In this document: positions 29,528-41,598 of the stretch, one piece after another
Numbering within the stretch: the first letter of the stretch is position 1
Layout of the letters: each line of letters starts with the position of its first letter
NCBI RefSeq assembly: GCF_018881635.1
Contig: NZ_JACVPY010000002.1
Span: 643,545 to 707,544 of the forward strand
Length of the DNA: 64,000 nucleotides
Origin: Polynucleobacter sp. UB-Piko-W3
Lineage (GTDB): Bacteria; Pseudomonadota; Gammaproteobacteria; Burkholderiales; Burkholderiaceae
Direction of reading: 5' to 3'
The notes under the pieces: generated by a model
What the model saw: only the letters and a program-made list of their open reading frames with translations
Told to the model about the DNA's origin: nothing
Databases searched by the model: none
Made by a program: the position numbers and the translations under genes

Positions 29528-31515
29528 TAAATATCCGCCTCAACTTCATTGCCGCGCTCTTCCAACCAATCGCGTCTTGCTCCTGATTCAGATTTGCCCA
29601 TCAGCATATCCATAGTTTTAAAAGTTTCATCTTCGGTCCAAGAACCTAAGGTGACTGGCAATAAACGACGAGTATCTGGATTTAGGGTGGTATCCCATAA
29701 TTGCTCAGCACTCATTTCTCCCAAGCCTTTGAAGCGAGAGATTTGCCAGGCAGATTCTTTAACACCATCTTTGCGCAATTTATCTTCAATTGCTTGCAGC
29801 TCACTAGCATCAAGCGCATAAATTTTTTGTGCTGGCTTCTTACCGCGTGCTGGCGCATCAACCCTAAACAATGGCGGCCTAGAAATATGCACATGGCCCA
29901 AATCAATTAGCTTGGGGAAATGCTTGTAGAACAAAGTTAACAAAAGCACCTGAATATGAGCTCCATCGACGTCCGCATCTGACAGAATACAAACCTTGCC
30001 GTAACGAAGGTTTGATAGATCGGGATCATCATTCAGACCATGGGGATCTACGCCAATGGCTACAGCAATATCGTGCACCTCATTGTTAGCAAATAAGCGA
30101 TCACGCTCTGCTTCCCAAGTATTGAGAACCTTACCGCGTAGAGGCAAGATGGCTTGATATTCTTTATTACGACCCATTTTGGCTGAACCACCCGCTGAAT
30201 CACCTTCCACGAGGAAGATTTCATTCATGGAGATGTCTTGACTCTCGCAGTCAGTCAGTTTTCCTGGGAGCACTGCAACGCCGGAAGATTTTTTCTTCTC
30301 TACCTTTTGACCAGCTCTAGTTCTAGCTTGAGCTTGCTTGATGACTAAGTCAGCGAGTTTGCGACCATAATCTACGTGCTGGTTAAGCCAAAGCTCTAAA
30401 GCAGACTTTGCATAGCCTGACACCAGTCTGACTGCATCGCGAGAATTTAGACGCTCTTTAATTTGCCCTTGAAACTGCGGATCCAATACTTTGGCAGACA
30501 AAATAAAAGAGGCGCGGGCAAAAACATCCTCAGGCATCAGCTTGACACCTTTTGGTTGCAAGGCATGCATTTCAATAAAACCTTTGACAGCATTAAAGAG
30601 ACCTTCACGCAAGCCGCTCTCATGTGTTCCGCCAGCAGGCGTTGGAATGAGATTCACATAGCTCTCGCGAACAGGTGCGCCATCTTCGGTCCAGCAAACC
30701 ACCCAAGCAGCGCCCTCACCTTCAGCAAATGAATCCTCTTCCCCTGTGCCTGTAGCATATTGCTCGCCTTCGAACGGAGGAATCACTTCTGGCCCATGTC
30801 CAGCTTGTGCAATAGCTTCATTTAGGTAGCCACGCAAACCTTGGGAATATTGCCAAGTTTGAGTCTCACCCGATTTTTCTTGTATGAGAGTCACTTTCAC
30901 GCCAGGCAATAGAACTGCCTTAGAGCGTAAAAGGCGAATCAGGTCAGCCATTGGGATGGCTGAGCTATCAAAATACTTGCCATCAGGCCACGCACGGACA
31001 CGCGTGCCATGGGATTTATCTTCTTTGGATGCTGTCTTTGTTTTGAGTTTCTCAATGACTCTGCCATCTGCAAAAGTCAAAGTAGAAATCTGCCCATCAC
31101 GCCAAACGGTTACCTCTAATCTTTTGGATAACGCGTTGGTGACAGAAACACCAACACCATGCAAACCTCCAGAGAATGCGTATGCACCACCAGAACCTTT
31201 TTCAAATTTGCCGCCAGCGTGCAATTGGGTAAATACGATTTCAACTACGGGGAGTTTTTCAGTAGGATGCATTCCTACTGGAATACCTCGACCATCATCT
31301 TCCACGCTGACGCTGCCATCGGTATGCATAGTGACAATGATTTGCTTACCAAATCCACCCAATGCCTCATCCGAGGCATTATCCAAGACCTCTTGGATAA
31401 TATGTAAGGGATTGTCGGTTCGGGTGTACATTCCAGGCCGCTGACGGACTGGTTCTAAGCCTTTTAGGACCTGAATCGATGATTCGCTGTATTCGGAAGT
31501 TTTACGGGTAGCCAT
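29527..31515 (-). CDS. parE: DNA topoisomerase IV subunit B
   Basis: ATPase subunit of topoisomerase IV. 662 residues with the GHKL ATP site ([39 protein letters not shown]), transducer domain, TOPRIM motifs [10 protein letters not shown] and DADVDGAHI, and the C-terminal [14 protein letters not shown]. The insert-free length and its pairing with parC make it ParE rather than GyrB. parE and parC are translationally coupled. Confidence 0.95.
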   Translation of the reverse strand: MATRKTSEYSESSIQVLKGLEPVRQRPGMYTRTDNPLHIIQEVLDNASDEALGGFGKQIIVTMHTDGSVSVEDDGRGIPVGMHPTEKLPVVEIVFTQLHAGGKFEKGSGGAYAFSGGLHGVGVSVTNALSKRLEVTVWRDGQISTLTFADGRVIEKLKTKTASKEDKSHGTRVRAWPDGKYFDSSAIPMADLIRLLRSKAVLLPGVKVTLIQEKSGETQTWQYSQGLRGYLNEAIAQAGHGPEVIPPFEGEQYATGTGEEDSFAEGEGAAWVVCWTEDGAPVRESYVNLIPTPAGGTHESGLREGLFNAVKGFIEMHALQPKGVKLMPEDVFARASFILSAKVLDPQFQGQIKERLNSRDAVRLVSGYAKSALELWLNQHVDYGRKLADLVIKQAQARTRAGQKVEKKKSSGVAVLPGKLTDCESQDISMNEIFLVEGDSAGGSAKMGRNKEYQAILPLRGKVLNTWEAERDRLFANNEVHDIAVAIGVDPHGLNDDPDLSNLRYGKVCILSDADVDGAHIQVLLLTLFYKHFPKLIDLGHVHISRPPLFRVDAPARGKKPAQKIYALDASELQAIEDKLRKDGVKESAWQISRFKGLGEMSAEQLWDTTLNPDTRRLLPVTLGSWTEDETFKTMDMLMGKSESGARRDWLEERGNEVEADI

Positions 31516-31594
31516 GCGCGCAAATTGTAGCCATGTCTGAGCTCAAAGCGGAACTTTTCCAGAATTCCCCTGTCATCCATGCCAAAATCAGGGC

Positions 31595-32815
31595 ATGGGA
31601 GCCTTAAGTCATATTCGTGTTTTAGACCTTAGCCGGGTGCTAGCAGGCCCTTGGTGCGCCCAAAACCTAGCAGATCTGGGTGCTGACGTGATTAAAGTTG
31701 AGCGTCCTGGCTCTGGGGATGACACCCGCCATTGGGGCCCTCCTTTCGCTAAAGATGCCGATGGTCAGGAAACTGCGGAATCTGCCTACTTTATTTGCAT
31801 CAATCGAAACAAGCGCTCTATCACGATCGATATTTCAAAACCTGAGGGTCAGGACATCATTCGCAAGCTTGCAGCAGAGTCGGATGTGGTGATTGAAAAC
31901 TATAAGGTTGGTGATTTAGCTAAATACGGACTTGATTATGAGAGTCTTAAGAGGGTAAAGCCTGATCTTGTCTATTGCTCGATTACAGGTTTTGGTCAAA
32001 CTGGTCCTTACGCACATCGCCCTGGTTACGACTTCATTATTCAGGGTATGGGTGGTTTTATGAGCGTTACCGGTGAGGCTGATGATTTTGAAGGGGCTAG
32101 CCCCCAAAAATCGGGTGTTGCCATTGCCGATATTTTTACTGGTATGTATGCCTCCTCGGCAATTCTGGCAGCCATCATCCACCGTGATCACACCGGTGAA
32201 GGTCAATACATCGATATGTCTTTGCTTGATACGCAGATTGCAGTAATGGCCAATATATCGAGCGCCTATCTCACTACCGGCGAAGTTCCTAAACGTTGGG
32301 GGAATACCTCTCCTATCATCGTCCCTTATCAAACCTTTCCAACATCGGATGGCTGGATGATTGTGGCTGCTGGTAATAATGGCCAGTTCAGACAATTTGT
32401 AACAGTGGGTGGTGAGGCTCATTTGGCTGATAACCCACTTTATGTCAATAATCCTTTGCGTGTTCAACACCGCAAGCAACTAGTTTCTCTGCTAGAGCAA
32501 ATGACTCGCAAGAAAACTAAAGGGGAATGGATTGCTTTATTAGAAGAGGCAAATGTTCCTTGCGGCCCTATCAATGACTTCAAAGAAGTATTCGAGAATG
32601 AGCAGGTCATCTCCAGAAATGTTCAACTCAATGTACCGCACCCTACTGTCGGCAATATGAAATTGGTTGCCAGCCCAATGAAGCTTTCTAAAACACCGAC
32701 TGAAGTTCGCATGGCACCACCGACATTAGGCCAACATACCGAAGAAATCTTACATGATCGCCTCAATCTTGATAACAAAGCGATCCATGAGTTGCGCGAC
32801 AAAGGAATCATTTAA
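31595..32815 (+). CDS. Class III CoA-transferase (CaiB/BaiF family)
   Basis: 406 residues of the type III family, which moves CoA between carboxylic acids. Motifs: LDLSRVLAGPWCAQNLADLGADVIKVE at the N-terminus (quoted in part: RVLAGPWCAQNLADLGADV), HWGPPF, NRNKRSI, and the catalytic Asp in YIDMSLLDTQ near residue 210. The full set resembles the succinate/glutarate or hydroxymethylglutarate transferases, but the substrate cannot be fixed. The MFS gene follows after 3 bases, suggesting import and activation of one acid. Confidence 0.9.
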   Translation: MGALSHIRVLDLSRVLAGPWCAQNLADLGADVIKVERPGSGDDTRHWGPPFAKDADGQETAESAYFICINRNKRSITIDISKPEGQDIIRKLAAESDVVIENYKVGDLAKYGLDYESLKRVKPDLVYCSITGFGQTGPYAHRPGYDFIIQGMGGFMSVTGEADDFEGASPQKSGVAIADIFTGMYASSAILAAIIHRDHTGEGQYIDMSLLDTQIAVMANISSAYLTTGEVPKRWGNTSPIIVPYQTFPTSDGWMIVAAGNNGQFRQFVTVGGEAHLADNPLYVNNPLRVQHRKQLVSLLEQMTRKKTKGEWIALLEEANVPCGPINDFKEVFENEQVISRNVQLNVPHPTVGNMKLVASPMKLSKTPTEVRMAPPTLGQHTEEILHDRLNLDNKAIHELRDKGII

Positions 32816-32818
32816 GCC

Positions 32819-34045
32819 ATGAGCACTATCAAACCATCATTGACTATCAAACAAGTCCTCATTTTTGGAGGCTTCATGGTCACCATGTCCATGGGAATTC
32901 GTCATGGCTTTGGTTTATTCAATTTACCGATCACCTCTGCCAATGAATGGGGTCGTGAAACGTTTGCCTTAACCATTGCCCTGCAAAATCTGACTTGGGG
33001 CGTATTCCAGCCGATTACAGGCGCACTGGCTGATCGCTACGGAGCATTCAAGATCATGGTGGCTGGTGGCCTCCTATATGCATTGGGTTTGGCTGGGATG
33101 GCAGTTTCTACCGATATCGTCAATTTCACTGTTGCTGGTGGCTTGATGATTGGTCTAGCACAAACAGCAACCACCTATAGCGTGGTCTACGGAATCCTAG
33201 GTCGAAATGTTCCGGCCGATAAACGGGTTTGGGCGATGGGTATTGCTGCAGCCGCAGGCTCTTTTGGTCAGTTCCTCATGATTCCTGCTGAGCAAGGTTT
33301 ACTGAGCGCTTTCGGTGCACAAGACGCGCTCTTATTGTTAGCGCTGATGGCTAGCCTCATGATTCCAACCGCATACATGTTACGCGAGAAAAATTTTGTT
33401 CAGAACAATCATCTAGGTGATCAAACAATTAAGCAGGCCGTCAAAGAAGCTATGGGCAATCCCAGCTTTCGTTTGCTGACCTTAGGTTATTTTGTTTGCG
33501 GTTTCCAGGTAGTCTTCATTGCAGTGCATCTTGCGCCCTATCTCAAAGATCTGTCGTCAACTTATCCAGCAGTTGCATCTCCTGCAGTAGCGACTACTGC
33601 TCTAGCCTTAATTGGTTTATTCAATGTTTTTGGGACCTTTGGTGCTGGCGTCTTAGGGCAACGCTTTCCGAAGCGCTATTTACTCTCTGGTATTTACTTG
33701 ACCCGATCCATCGCGATTATCGGCTTCCTACTGCTCCCCTTAAGCCCAACGAGTACCTATATATTTGCTGCAATGATGGGGCTCTTATGGCTTTCAACTG
33801 TGCCACTGACAAACGCCATCGTTGCGCAAATCTTTGGCGTTAAATACCTTAGTATGCTTTCTGGTCTAGTGTTCTTTTCTCATCAACTGGGTAGCTTCTG
33901 TGGCGCATTTTTGGGTGGCTATTTATTTGATCGCACAGGATCCTATTTAATCGTTTGGGAAATTGCGATTGCACTGGGCGTCTTTGCCTTTTTAGTGAAC
34001 TTACCGGTTAAAGAACGGGCTATCAGTCGCACAGTCAACGCATGA
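32819..34045 (+). CDS. MFS transporter, 12 membrane segments
   Basis: 408 residues with about 12 hydrophobic helices and the MFS loop 2-3 motif in GALADRYGAFKIMV. The N-terminal pattern GIRHGFGLFNLPITSANEWGR resembles MFS proteins often linked to CoA-transferases for organic acids. Its stop codon overlaps the start of a 46-residue membrane protein (ATGA), so the three genes from 31595 are probably one operon. The substrate is unknown; an acid that is activated by the neighbouring CoA-transferase is the likely type. Confidence 0.9.
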   Translation: MSTIKPSLTIKQVLIFGGFMVTMSMGIRHGFGLFNLPITSANEWGRETFALTIALQNLTWGVFQPITGALADRYGAFKIMVAGGLLYALGLAGMAVSTDIVNFTVAGGLMIGLAQTATTYSVVYGILGRNVPADKRVWAMGIAAAAGSFGQFLMIPAEQGLLSAFGAQDALLLLALMASLMIPTAYMLREKNFVQNNHLGDQTIKQAVKEAMGNPSFRLLTLGYFVCGFQVVFIAVHLAPYLKDLSSTYPAVASPAVATTALALIGLFNVFGTFGAGVLGQRFPKRYLLSGIYLTRSIAIIGFLLLPLSPTSTYIFAAMMGLLWLSTVPLTNAIVAQIFGVKYLSMLSGLVFFSHQLGSFCGAFLGGYLFDRTGSYLIVWEIAIALGVFAFLVNLPVKERAISRTVNA

Positions 34046-34182
34046 ATATGAAATTTTCTTTATGGCAATGCGTGTTTTATAGCTTTACTCTTTTTGTCTT
34101 GCTGCTTATTTTTTCTGCTTACTTTGCGCCTGACATGATGGTTGCTATCACCAATCAAGTTTGGGCTTTGTGTGGATGGTAA
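34042..34182 (+). CDS. Small membrane protein, 46 residues
   Basis: Short open frame overlapping the MFS stop codon in an ATGA junction. The product MNMKFSLWQCVFYSFTLFVL... has one strongly hydrophobic segment (about residues 10-30), then FAPDMMVAITNQVWALCGW. No family recognised. Translational coupling to the transporter suggests a helper of the transporter. Codon use looks normal. It is shorter than usual gene-finding cut-offs. Confidence 0.65.
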   Translation: MNMKFSLWQCVFYSFTLFVLLLIFSAYFAPDMMVAITNQVWALCGW

Positions 34183-34233
34183 GGAGTTCTGAGAAAGTAT
34201 TTTTCCATAACACAGATTGATATTGGATTCAAA

Positions 34234-34308
34234 CTCGCCGTAGCACAATGGATAGTGCACATGCCTCCTAAGCGTGGGATACAGGTTCGATTCCTGTCGG
34301 CGGGACCA
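34234..34308 (+). tRNA. tRNA-Arg(CCT)
   Basis: Full cloverleaf: acceptor CTCGCCG pairs with CGGCGGG (one G-U), D arm GCAC...GTGC, anticodon stem CATGC/GCGTG around loop CTCCTAA (anticodon CCT), T arm ACAGG TTCGATT CCTGT, discriminator A and encoded CCA. It decodes AGG. An inverted pair of DnaA-box sequences begins 12 bases downstream. Confidence 0.95.
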
Positions 34309-34320
34309 CAAAAAAATCAA

Positions 34321-34349
34321 AACTTATCCACAGGCAATGTGGATAAGTT
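34321..34349. repeat. 12-base inverted repeat made of two perfect DnaA boxes
   Basis: AACTTATCCACA (34321-34332), a 5-base loop GGCAA, and the exact complement TGTGGATAAGTT. Each arm contains TTATCCACA, the consensus DnaA box. It may act as a terminator for tRNA-Arg, but no T-run follows directly. No other origin features are near. Confidence 0.85.
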
Positions 34350-34556
34350 GGCAAAAGTTTTCCTAAGTCTTAGATTTGTATAGAGTGAGCTGACTTGCTT
34401 AAACTATTGGCAGATACTACTAAGTGTTCTGTTGCGTTTACATATGAAAATATGTTCATCTACACTGCCAAGTTTTATGTTATGGGGGAGGCTAATGCAA
34501 AGTCCCAAACACCTAGAAAAATACTAAAACTGGCAAGTTACCTTAAACTCGAAGCG

Positions 34557-35399
34557 ATGAATAGTCTATCAACCAGTTCGCTCGCTGCCTTAGAAGAAAT
34601 GCTTCAGAATACGGCGCGTTCTGCTCCGGCTGACTTCATGCCAATCCATCTTTCTCGTGGCCTTGAGAAACCGCAAGTCATTGGTCACTTAAATCCAGAA
34701 TTCATCCCATACTTGCAAGACTCGCTTAAAGCAGAATCTATCCCTCTCATCACCATGAAAAACGACTGCTTAGCGATTCAATTGGGTCGACCTCAAGCGC
34801 TCTCTGCCAGCCTTTCTCTGTTGGCTGACAAAATGCGTATAGGCGGCTATGTTCCCGGATGGCGTAATGAAGATTTTGCTTGGCTTGATCAACACGGTCA
34901 CCAGTGCTTTCGTTTGGAGCGCGCCGCATTTCGTACTTTTGGATTTCGAAGTATGGCAACTCATATCAATGGCTACACCAAATCTGGCCTCCTTTGGTTG
35001 GGTAGACGCAGTGAAACAAAGTCGACTGATCCAGGCAAGCTAGACAATATGGCAGCTGGTGGTATTTCTGCTGATGAGACGCCTTGGGTTTGTGCGAAAC
35101 GCGAGCTTTGGGAAGAAGCGGGAGTACCTCCGCAAATTGCCGATCAAGTTGAACCTATTGGTCGCATCCATATGCGTCGCCCTATTCCTGGGCGAGGCTT
35201 TCATGATGAGCAGCTCTTTATCTATGACTTAGAGCTAGCTGATCAGTTTGTTCCAAGCAATCATGATGGTGAAGTCAGTGGCTTTATTCAGATCTCCTTA
35301 GCCGAAGCTGCTGCCCGCATACTGGCTGACGAATTTACGAGTGACGCAGCTTTTGTCACGGCTGACTACATCCTGCGGCGCAATAAATCCCTTTTTTAG
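34557..35399 (+). CDS. DUF4743-Nudix hydrolase, probable thiamin-damage pre-emption enzyme
   Basis: 280 residues from ATG 34557 (the frame is open from 34395, but the added residues look unlike the family). The N-terminal half matches the DUF4743 type (GYVPGWRNEDFAWLDQHG is part of it); the Nudix box is perfect, from GGISADE through REL.WEEAGV around residues 160-182. Proteins with this layout, such as yeast YJR142W and the Nudix part of Tnr3, hydrolyse oxo- and oxythiamin diphosphate (recalled). The gene is immediately upstream of the TPP riboswitch and the thi operon. The function is inferred from layout plus position. Confidence 0.85.
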   Translation: MNSLSTSSLAALEEMLQNTARSAPADFMPIHLSRGLEKPQVIGHLNPEFIPYLQDSLKAESIPLITMKNDCLAIQLGRPQALSASLSLLADKMRIGGYVPGWRNEDFAWLDQHGHQCFRLERAAFRTFGFRSMATHINGYTKSGLLWLGRRSETKSTDPGKLDNMAAGGISADETPWVCAKRELWEEAGVPPQIADQVEPIGRIHMRRPIPGRGFHDEQLFIYDLELADQFVPSNHDGEVSGFIQISLAEAAARILADEFTSDAAFVTADYILRRNKSLF

Positions 35400-35471
35400 G
35401 CCTTTTTAGGGCCCTTCTAGAGAGTCCTGAACCCAAACCCCATTTCATGGTTAAATCTTTACTTAAGGATG

Positions 35472-37551
<2,080 letters not shown>

Positions 37552-37562
37552 AGTATTGCACT

Positions 37563-38717
37563 TTGACTGTGAATAGCACCTCCCTCTCGCACCGCAAGTA
37601 TGCGATCGTCGGTGGCGGCCTGATGGGCCGTCTGCTGGCGGTTGCGCTTGCCCAGCGAGGCGCGCAAGTAGATCTATTTGATAAAGGCGATGCAAATGCT
37701 CATGGCTCTGCTGCCCGAGTGGCTGCTGCGATGCTGGCACCTCTCGCAGAATCTGTCATCACAGAAGATTCGGTAGTACGGATGGGTATTTATGGTCTAT
37801 CTCGCTGGAAAGAGTTGATCGGTCAACTGTCAACTCCAGTATTTTTTCAACAAGATGGCACCTTAATTGTGTGGCATCGGCAAGATGCTAGTGAAGCGCA
37901 GCGATTCACGACCCACTTAGAGCGTAACTGCCGCAACAATGCATTATTACAATTGCCGCAAAAGCTAAATACTGAAGCAGTACGTGACTTAGAGCCAGGT
38001 CTTGCTGAGCGTTTTACTCAAGGATTGTTTTTGCCTAATGAGGGGCAGCTTGATAATCGCCAATTGTTGGATGCTCTGCTTTTAGAGCTCGGCATTCTCA
38101 AAGTTCATTGTTATTGGCATACGCAAGCCCATCCCGATGATCTTCGCAAAGACCAAACTTATCAGACTGTAATTGACTGTCGCGGTACTGGTGCTTTGGA
38201 TGTTTGGGCTTCTAATGGCGCTAATACCTTACGCGGGGTGCGCGGTGAAGTCATTCGTTTGCATGCGCCCGAGGTCAAACTCAAGCGCCCAACCCGCCTC
38301 ATTCATCCACGCTACCCAATCTATATTGCCCCAAAAGAAAATGACATCTATGTCGTTGGCGCAACCGAAATTGAATCAGATGACTTATCCGAGATGAGCG
38401 TGCGCTCTGCTATGGAATTACTCAGCGCCGTGTATACCGTGCATAGCGGTTTTGCTGAGGCCCGTATTTTAGAAATGGCAACCCAATGTCGCCCAACTCT
38501 GAAAAATAATCTTCCAGAGATCAAGACACGCAAAGATAAAGACCTCTGCGATGTGATGATGATCAATGGTTTGTATCGCCATGGCTACATGATCTCTCCG
38601 GCGGTTCTAGACTGCGCCTTAGAGCTCTTAGCTTCGGGCGAAAGCAAAACTGCTTTGGAATTAGGCTTGAATATTAGTAAAGAAGCCAGCAATCAAGAGG
38701 CTAGCGTATGCGCGTAA
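37563..38717 (+). CDS. thiO: Glycine oxidase ThiO (FAD-dependent)
   Basis: Oxidises glycine to iminoacetate for the thiazole ring of thiamin in aerobes. 384 residues with the FAD-binding motif YAIVGGGLMGRLLAVALA and the DAO C-terminal region (GLYRHGYMISPAV). Begins at TTG 37563 or GTG 37569, 11 bases after thiC. It overlaps the thiS start by 10 bases. The DAO fold alone could be other amino-acid oxidases; the thi context decides. Confidence 0.9.
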   Translation: MTVNSTSLSHRKYAIVGGGLMGRLLAVALAQRGAQVDLFDKGDANAHGSAARVAAAMLAPLAESVITEDSVVRMGIYGLSRWKELIGQLSTPVFFQQDGTLIVWHRQDASEAQRFTTHLERNCRNNALLQLPQKLNTEAVRDLEPGLAERFTQGLFLPNEGQLDNRQLLDALLLELGILKVHCYWHTQAHPDDLRKDQTYQTVIDCRGTGALDVWASNGANTLRGVRGEVIRLHAPEVKLKRPTRLIHPRYPIYIAPKENDIYVVGATEIESDDLSEMSVRSAMELLSAVYTVHSGFAEARILEMATQCRPTLKNNLPEIKTRKDKDLCDVMMINGLYRHGYMISPAVLDCALELLASGESKTALELGLNISKEASNQEASVCA

Positions 38718-38905
38718 TAGTCAATCAAGTGGAGTATGAGCTCCCTGCCCAGAGCATGATCTCGGATGTACTCTCTTTAATTGATGCCCGGCCACCTTAT
38801 GCTGTGGCTGTCAATCTGAACTTTGTTCCCAAGACTCAGCATAGAGAATTTTTGCTCAATGAGAATGATCAAGTTGAAGTGATCGCTCCAGTTACCGGTG
38901 GCTAA
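38708..38905 (+). CDS. thiS: Sulfur carrier protein ThiS
   Basis: 65-residue ubiquitin-fold protein whose C-terminal GG is activated as thiocarboxylate to donate sulfur to thiazole. Ends ...EVIAPVTGG, as required. It overlaps the end of thiO by 10 bases and lies 13 bases before thiG. The adenylating enzyme ThiF is not in this window. Confidence 0.94.
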   Translation: MRVIVNQVEYELPAQSMISDVLSLIDARPPYAVAVNLNFVPKTQHREFLLNENDQVEVIAPVTGG

Positions 38906-38918
38906 GATACGAGAATTC

Positions 38919-39740
38919 ATGACAGCTCCATTACCCAATAATCTCAATAGCGCCGATGCCTTAGTGCTATACGGTGAGAGCTTTGCTAGCCGCCTGCTAT
39001 TAGGAACCTCGCGCTATCCCTCTCCACAAGTGCTGGAGAATGCAGTTCAAGCCTCCAATCCGGCAATGATTACAGTGAGTCTGCGCCGCCAAGGAACATC
39101 CACTACAGAAGCACATAGTGGCTTTTGGGATCTCTTAAAGAAGATGGCTGTTCCAGTTCTACCCAATACTGCTGGCTGTCACAGCCCTCAAGAAGTAATC
39201 ACGACTGCACAAATGGCACGTGAGGTATTTGATACTGACTGGATCAAGCTCGAATTGATTGGTGATGATTACACCCTGCAACCGGATACTTTGCGCTTGG
39301 TTGAAACAGCGCAAACCCTAATTAAAGATGGCTTTAAGGTTTTGCCCTATTGCACTGAAGACCTCATTTTGTGCCAACGTTTAGTTGATGTTGGTTGCCA
39401 AGCAGTCATGCCTTGGGCAGCGCCGATTGGCACAGGTCAAGGCCCGTTAAATCCTTATGCTATGAAGTTGCTGCGTGATCGCTTAAAAGTCCCTCTCTTA
39501 GTTGATGCAGGCTTAGGCCTTCCATCCCATGCCTGCACTGTAATGGAATGGGGATTTGATGGCGTGTTACTCAATACCGCCGTTGCGCTTGCTGAAGATC
39601 CGGTAGTGATGGCAAAAGCCTTTGCGATGGCAGTCGATGCTGGTCGTGCAGCCTATTTATCTGGAGCCATGAAGCCCCAAGAATCTGCGCAGGCAAGCAC
39701 ACCGTTGGTTGGAACTCCTTTTTGGCATCAGAGCCAATGA
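38919..39740 (+). CDS. thiG: Thiazole synthase ThiG
   Basis: Builds thiazole phosphate from DXP, dehydroglycine and ThiS thiocarboxylate. TIM-barrel protein of 273 residues from ATG 38919; an in-frame GTG at 38898 inside thiS is possible. Active-site Lys in [10 protein letters not shown] (Schiff base with DXP), [23 protein letters not shown] and [15 protein letters not shown] are present. Its stop overlaps the thiE start in an ATGA junction. Confidence 0.95.
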   Translation: MTAPLPNNLNSADALVLYGESFASRLLLGTSRYPSPQVLENAVQASNPAMITVSLRRQGTSTTEAHSGFWDLLKKMAVPVLPNTAGCHSPQEVITTAQMAREVFDTDWIKLELIGDDYTLQPDTLRLVETAQTLIKDGFKVLPYCTEDLILCQRLVDVGCQAVMPWAAPIGTGQGPLNPYAMKLLRDRLKVPLLVDAGLGLPSHACTVMEWGFDGVLLNTAVALAEDPVVMAKAFAMAVDAGRAAYLSGAMKPQESAQASTPLVGTPFWHQSQ

Positions 39741-40660
39741 GTTTAATTCGGGATCTTGCTGATCAAATTGTGTCAGCCCATGGTAATGGTGATCTATGCC
39801 TACCTATTCCAGCATTCAGCATCAGCGCACCGCCCCCCAGAATTGATAATGAATCTGCTGCTGATCATTACGAGCTTGCTGGCGCGCTCGCAGCAATCAA
39901 TATGGGCTTTATTGAATCGGATGCCAAAGTATTGGGTAAGGCTTGGTCCCGCATGGTACAGGGCGATGGCGGCTTTGATGCCTTGAAGTGGCCTAACAGA
40001 CCAGAGCACTTTGGTTTACTGCCTTGGACTCGTAATATGAATCCCAATGCTTTCCCAGAATGCCCAATGCGTTTAGGTTTATACGGCATCATGCCCGATG
40101 CAGATTGGGTAAAGCGGATGGTTGATGCGCAGCTTCCAACGGTCCAATTGCGTTTTAAATCTGAAGATAAATATAAAATCAGAAAACAAATCAAAGAAGC
40201 AGTGAAAGCAACAAAAGGCAGTGAGACCCTGCTCTTCATTAATGATTATTGGGAGCAAGCAATTGATGAGGGCGCTTATGGCGTTCACCTTGGTCAAGAA
40301 GATATGGCGATTGCGGATTTAGACAGAATTCGATCAGCAGGTTTGCGCTTAGGTTTAAGCACTCATGGTTATGCCGAGATGGTTTACGCCGATCATTTCT
40401 GCCCTAGCTATATTGCAATGGGCGCAGTTTTTCCAACCAATTTGAAGAAGATGCCCACTGCACCGCAAGGCTTAGGCCGCCTCTATCAATATGCCAAACT
40501 CATGAATCACTATCCATTAGTGGCGATTGGCGGGATCGATGAAGATAGTATTCGTGCAGTTGCTAAGAGTGGTGTTGGTTCCGTAGCTGTAGTTAGAGCA
40601 ATTACTCAAGCCAAAGATCCTAAGGCTGCGGTGAAACACTTGCAAGAGCTCATGCAGTAG
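39737..40660 (+). CDS. thiE: Thiamine-phosphate synthase ThiE with N-terminal extension
   Basis: Joins HMP-diphosphate and thiazole phosphate to thiamin phosphate. 307 residues: an extra N-terminal region of about 110 residues precedes the ThiE barrel ([59 protein letters not shown]). Typical ThiE has about 210 residues, and long forms are known in Burkholderiales. It starts at ATG 39737, overlapping the thiG stop; an upstream TTG at 39722 is unlikely. The extension has no domain that I recognise. Confidence 0.92.
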   Translation: MSLIRDLADQIVSAHGNGDLCLPIPAFSISAPPPRIDNESAADHYELAGALAAINMGFIESDAKVLGKAWSRMVQGDGGFDALKWPNRPEHFGLLPWTRNMNPNAFPECPMRLGLYGIMPDADWVKRMVDAQLPTVQLRFKSEDKYKIRKQIKEAVKATKGSETLLFINDYWEQAIDEGAYGVHLGQEDMAIADLDRIRSAGLRLGLSTHGYAEMVYADHFCPSYIAMGAVFPTNLKKMPTAPQGLGRLYQYAKLMNHYPLVAIGGIDEDSIRAVAKSGVGSVAVVRAITQAKDPKAAVKHLQELMQ

Positions 40661-40692
40661 TGAGCAAGAAGCTGAAAGGCTTTTAGTGCTTA

Positions 40693-41577
40693 CTAGTACT
40701 TGTCTTTTTCATCTAGTAGAGCGGTTGGGTAAAAATCATGCATATGCCATAAAGGCCCCGGACCTTCCCCAATACTTAAGAAACGCCCTGCCTCTAAGCC
40801 AGCCTCTACATAGGCAATCGCTTTTGCCACAGCATGACTTAAATCATGACCATCAGCTAAATATGTCGCAGTCGCAGAGGCTAAGGAGCAGCCTGTGCCA
40901 TGAGTATTGAGAGTATTGACGCGGTAGTGTTTGAATTCTTTTGATTGGGTGACTTTTAAACCATCCTCTAGAGTTTTCCACATCAGAAAATCAGTAATTT
41001 GGGTATGTGTAGCATCTAAGTGCCCACCTTTAATCAGGACAGCTTGCGGGCCCATCTCCAATAATTGATGCGCGGCCAGTTTGAAATCATCTGCACCAGC
41101 AATATCACGACCTAACAATAATGATGCCTCTTCCATATTAGGGGTAATCAATGTTGCCATCGGAAACAATTCTGTGATCATTGCTTGCGCTGTGTCATCG
41201 CCTCCTAGACTAGCGCCTGAGGTCGCCCGTAAGACGGGATCCAGAACAATGCGTTTCACGCCATGACGGTGCAATGCTTTGGCTACAGTTCGGACAATTT
41301 CTGGGCTAGCAAGCATTCCAATTTTGACAATATCTACCCCAATATCTAACAAGACAGCATCAATCTGGGCCTCAACTACATCCAGATCTACGTCCTGTAT
41401 ACGAGTGACCCCGAGGGTATTTTGAGCGGTGATGGCAGTAATCACCGACATACCATAGCCTCCAAGCGCAGTGATCACCTTCAGATCAGCTTGTAGCCCC
41501 GCTCCGCCACCGCTATCTGAACCGGCGATAGTCAGTACTCTAGGTATCTGAACGGATGTAGGAAGGGAGGACTTCAT
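40693..41577 (-). CDS. thiD: Hydroxymethylpyrimidine/phosphomethylpyrimidine kinase ThiD
   Basis: Phosphorylates HMP and HMP-P for thiamin synthesis. 294 residues of the ribokinase fold with the N-terminal TIAGSDSGGGAGLQADLK motif, KIGMLAS, VLDPVL and the catalytic NTHGTGCSLASA. Converges with thiE 32 bases away; it is not under the riboswitch leader seen here. Its start is 22 bases from the tRNA-Asn gene. Confidence 0.95.
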   Translation of the reverse strand: MKSSLPTSVQIPRVLTIAGSDSGGGAGLQADLKVITALGGYGMSVITAITAQNTLGVTRIQDVDLDVVEAQIDAVLLDIGVDIVKIGMLASPEIVRTVAKALHRHGVKRIVLDPVLRATSGASLGGDDTAQAMITELFPMATLITPNMEEASLLLGRDIAGADDFKLAAHQLLEMGPQAVLIKGGHLDATHTQITDFLMWKTLEDGLKVTQSKEFKHYRVNTLNTHGTGCSLASATATYLADGHDLSHAVAKAIAYVEAGLEAGRFLSIGEGPGPLWHMHDFYPTALLDEKDKY

Positions 41578-41582
41578 CTTGC

Positions 41583-41588
41583 TATAAT
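41583..41588 (+). promoter_or_regulatory. -10 box of the tRNA-Asn promoter
   Basis: A perfect TATAAT lies 11 bases before the tRNA-Asn gene; the -35 region, inside the start of thiD on the other strand, is not consensus. Confidence 0.65.
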
Positions 41589-41598
41589 ATCCGCTTAT

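Noticed and set aside
30884..31444. A 186-residue plus-strand frame
   Set aside because: It lies wholly inside parE in antisense and has no domain; parE motifs are intact on the other strand.
34060..34320. An 86-residue minus-strand frame over the tRNA-Arg gene
   Set aside because: It is antisense to tRNA-Arg(CCT), and its N-terminus reads the tRNA backwards (WSRRQESNLYP), a well-known false protein.
34321..34349. A replication origin
   Set aside because: There is only one pair of DnaA boxes and no AT-rich unwinding region, dnaA, dnaN or parAB nearby.
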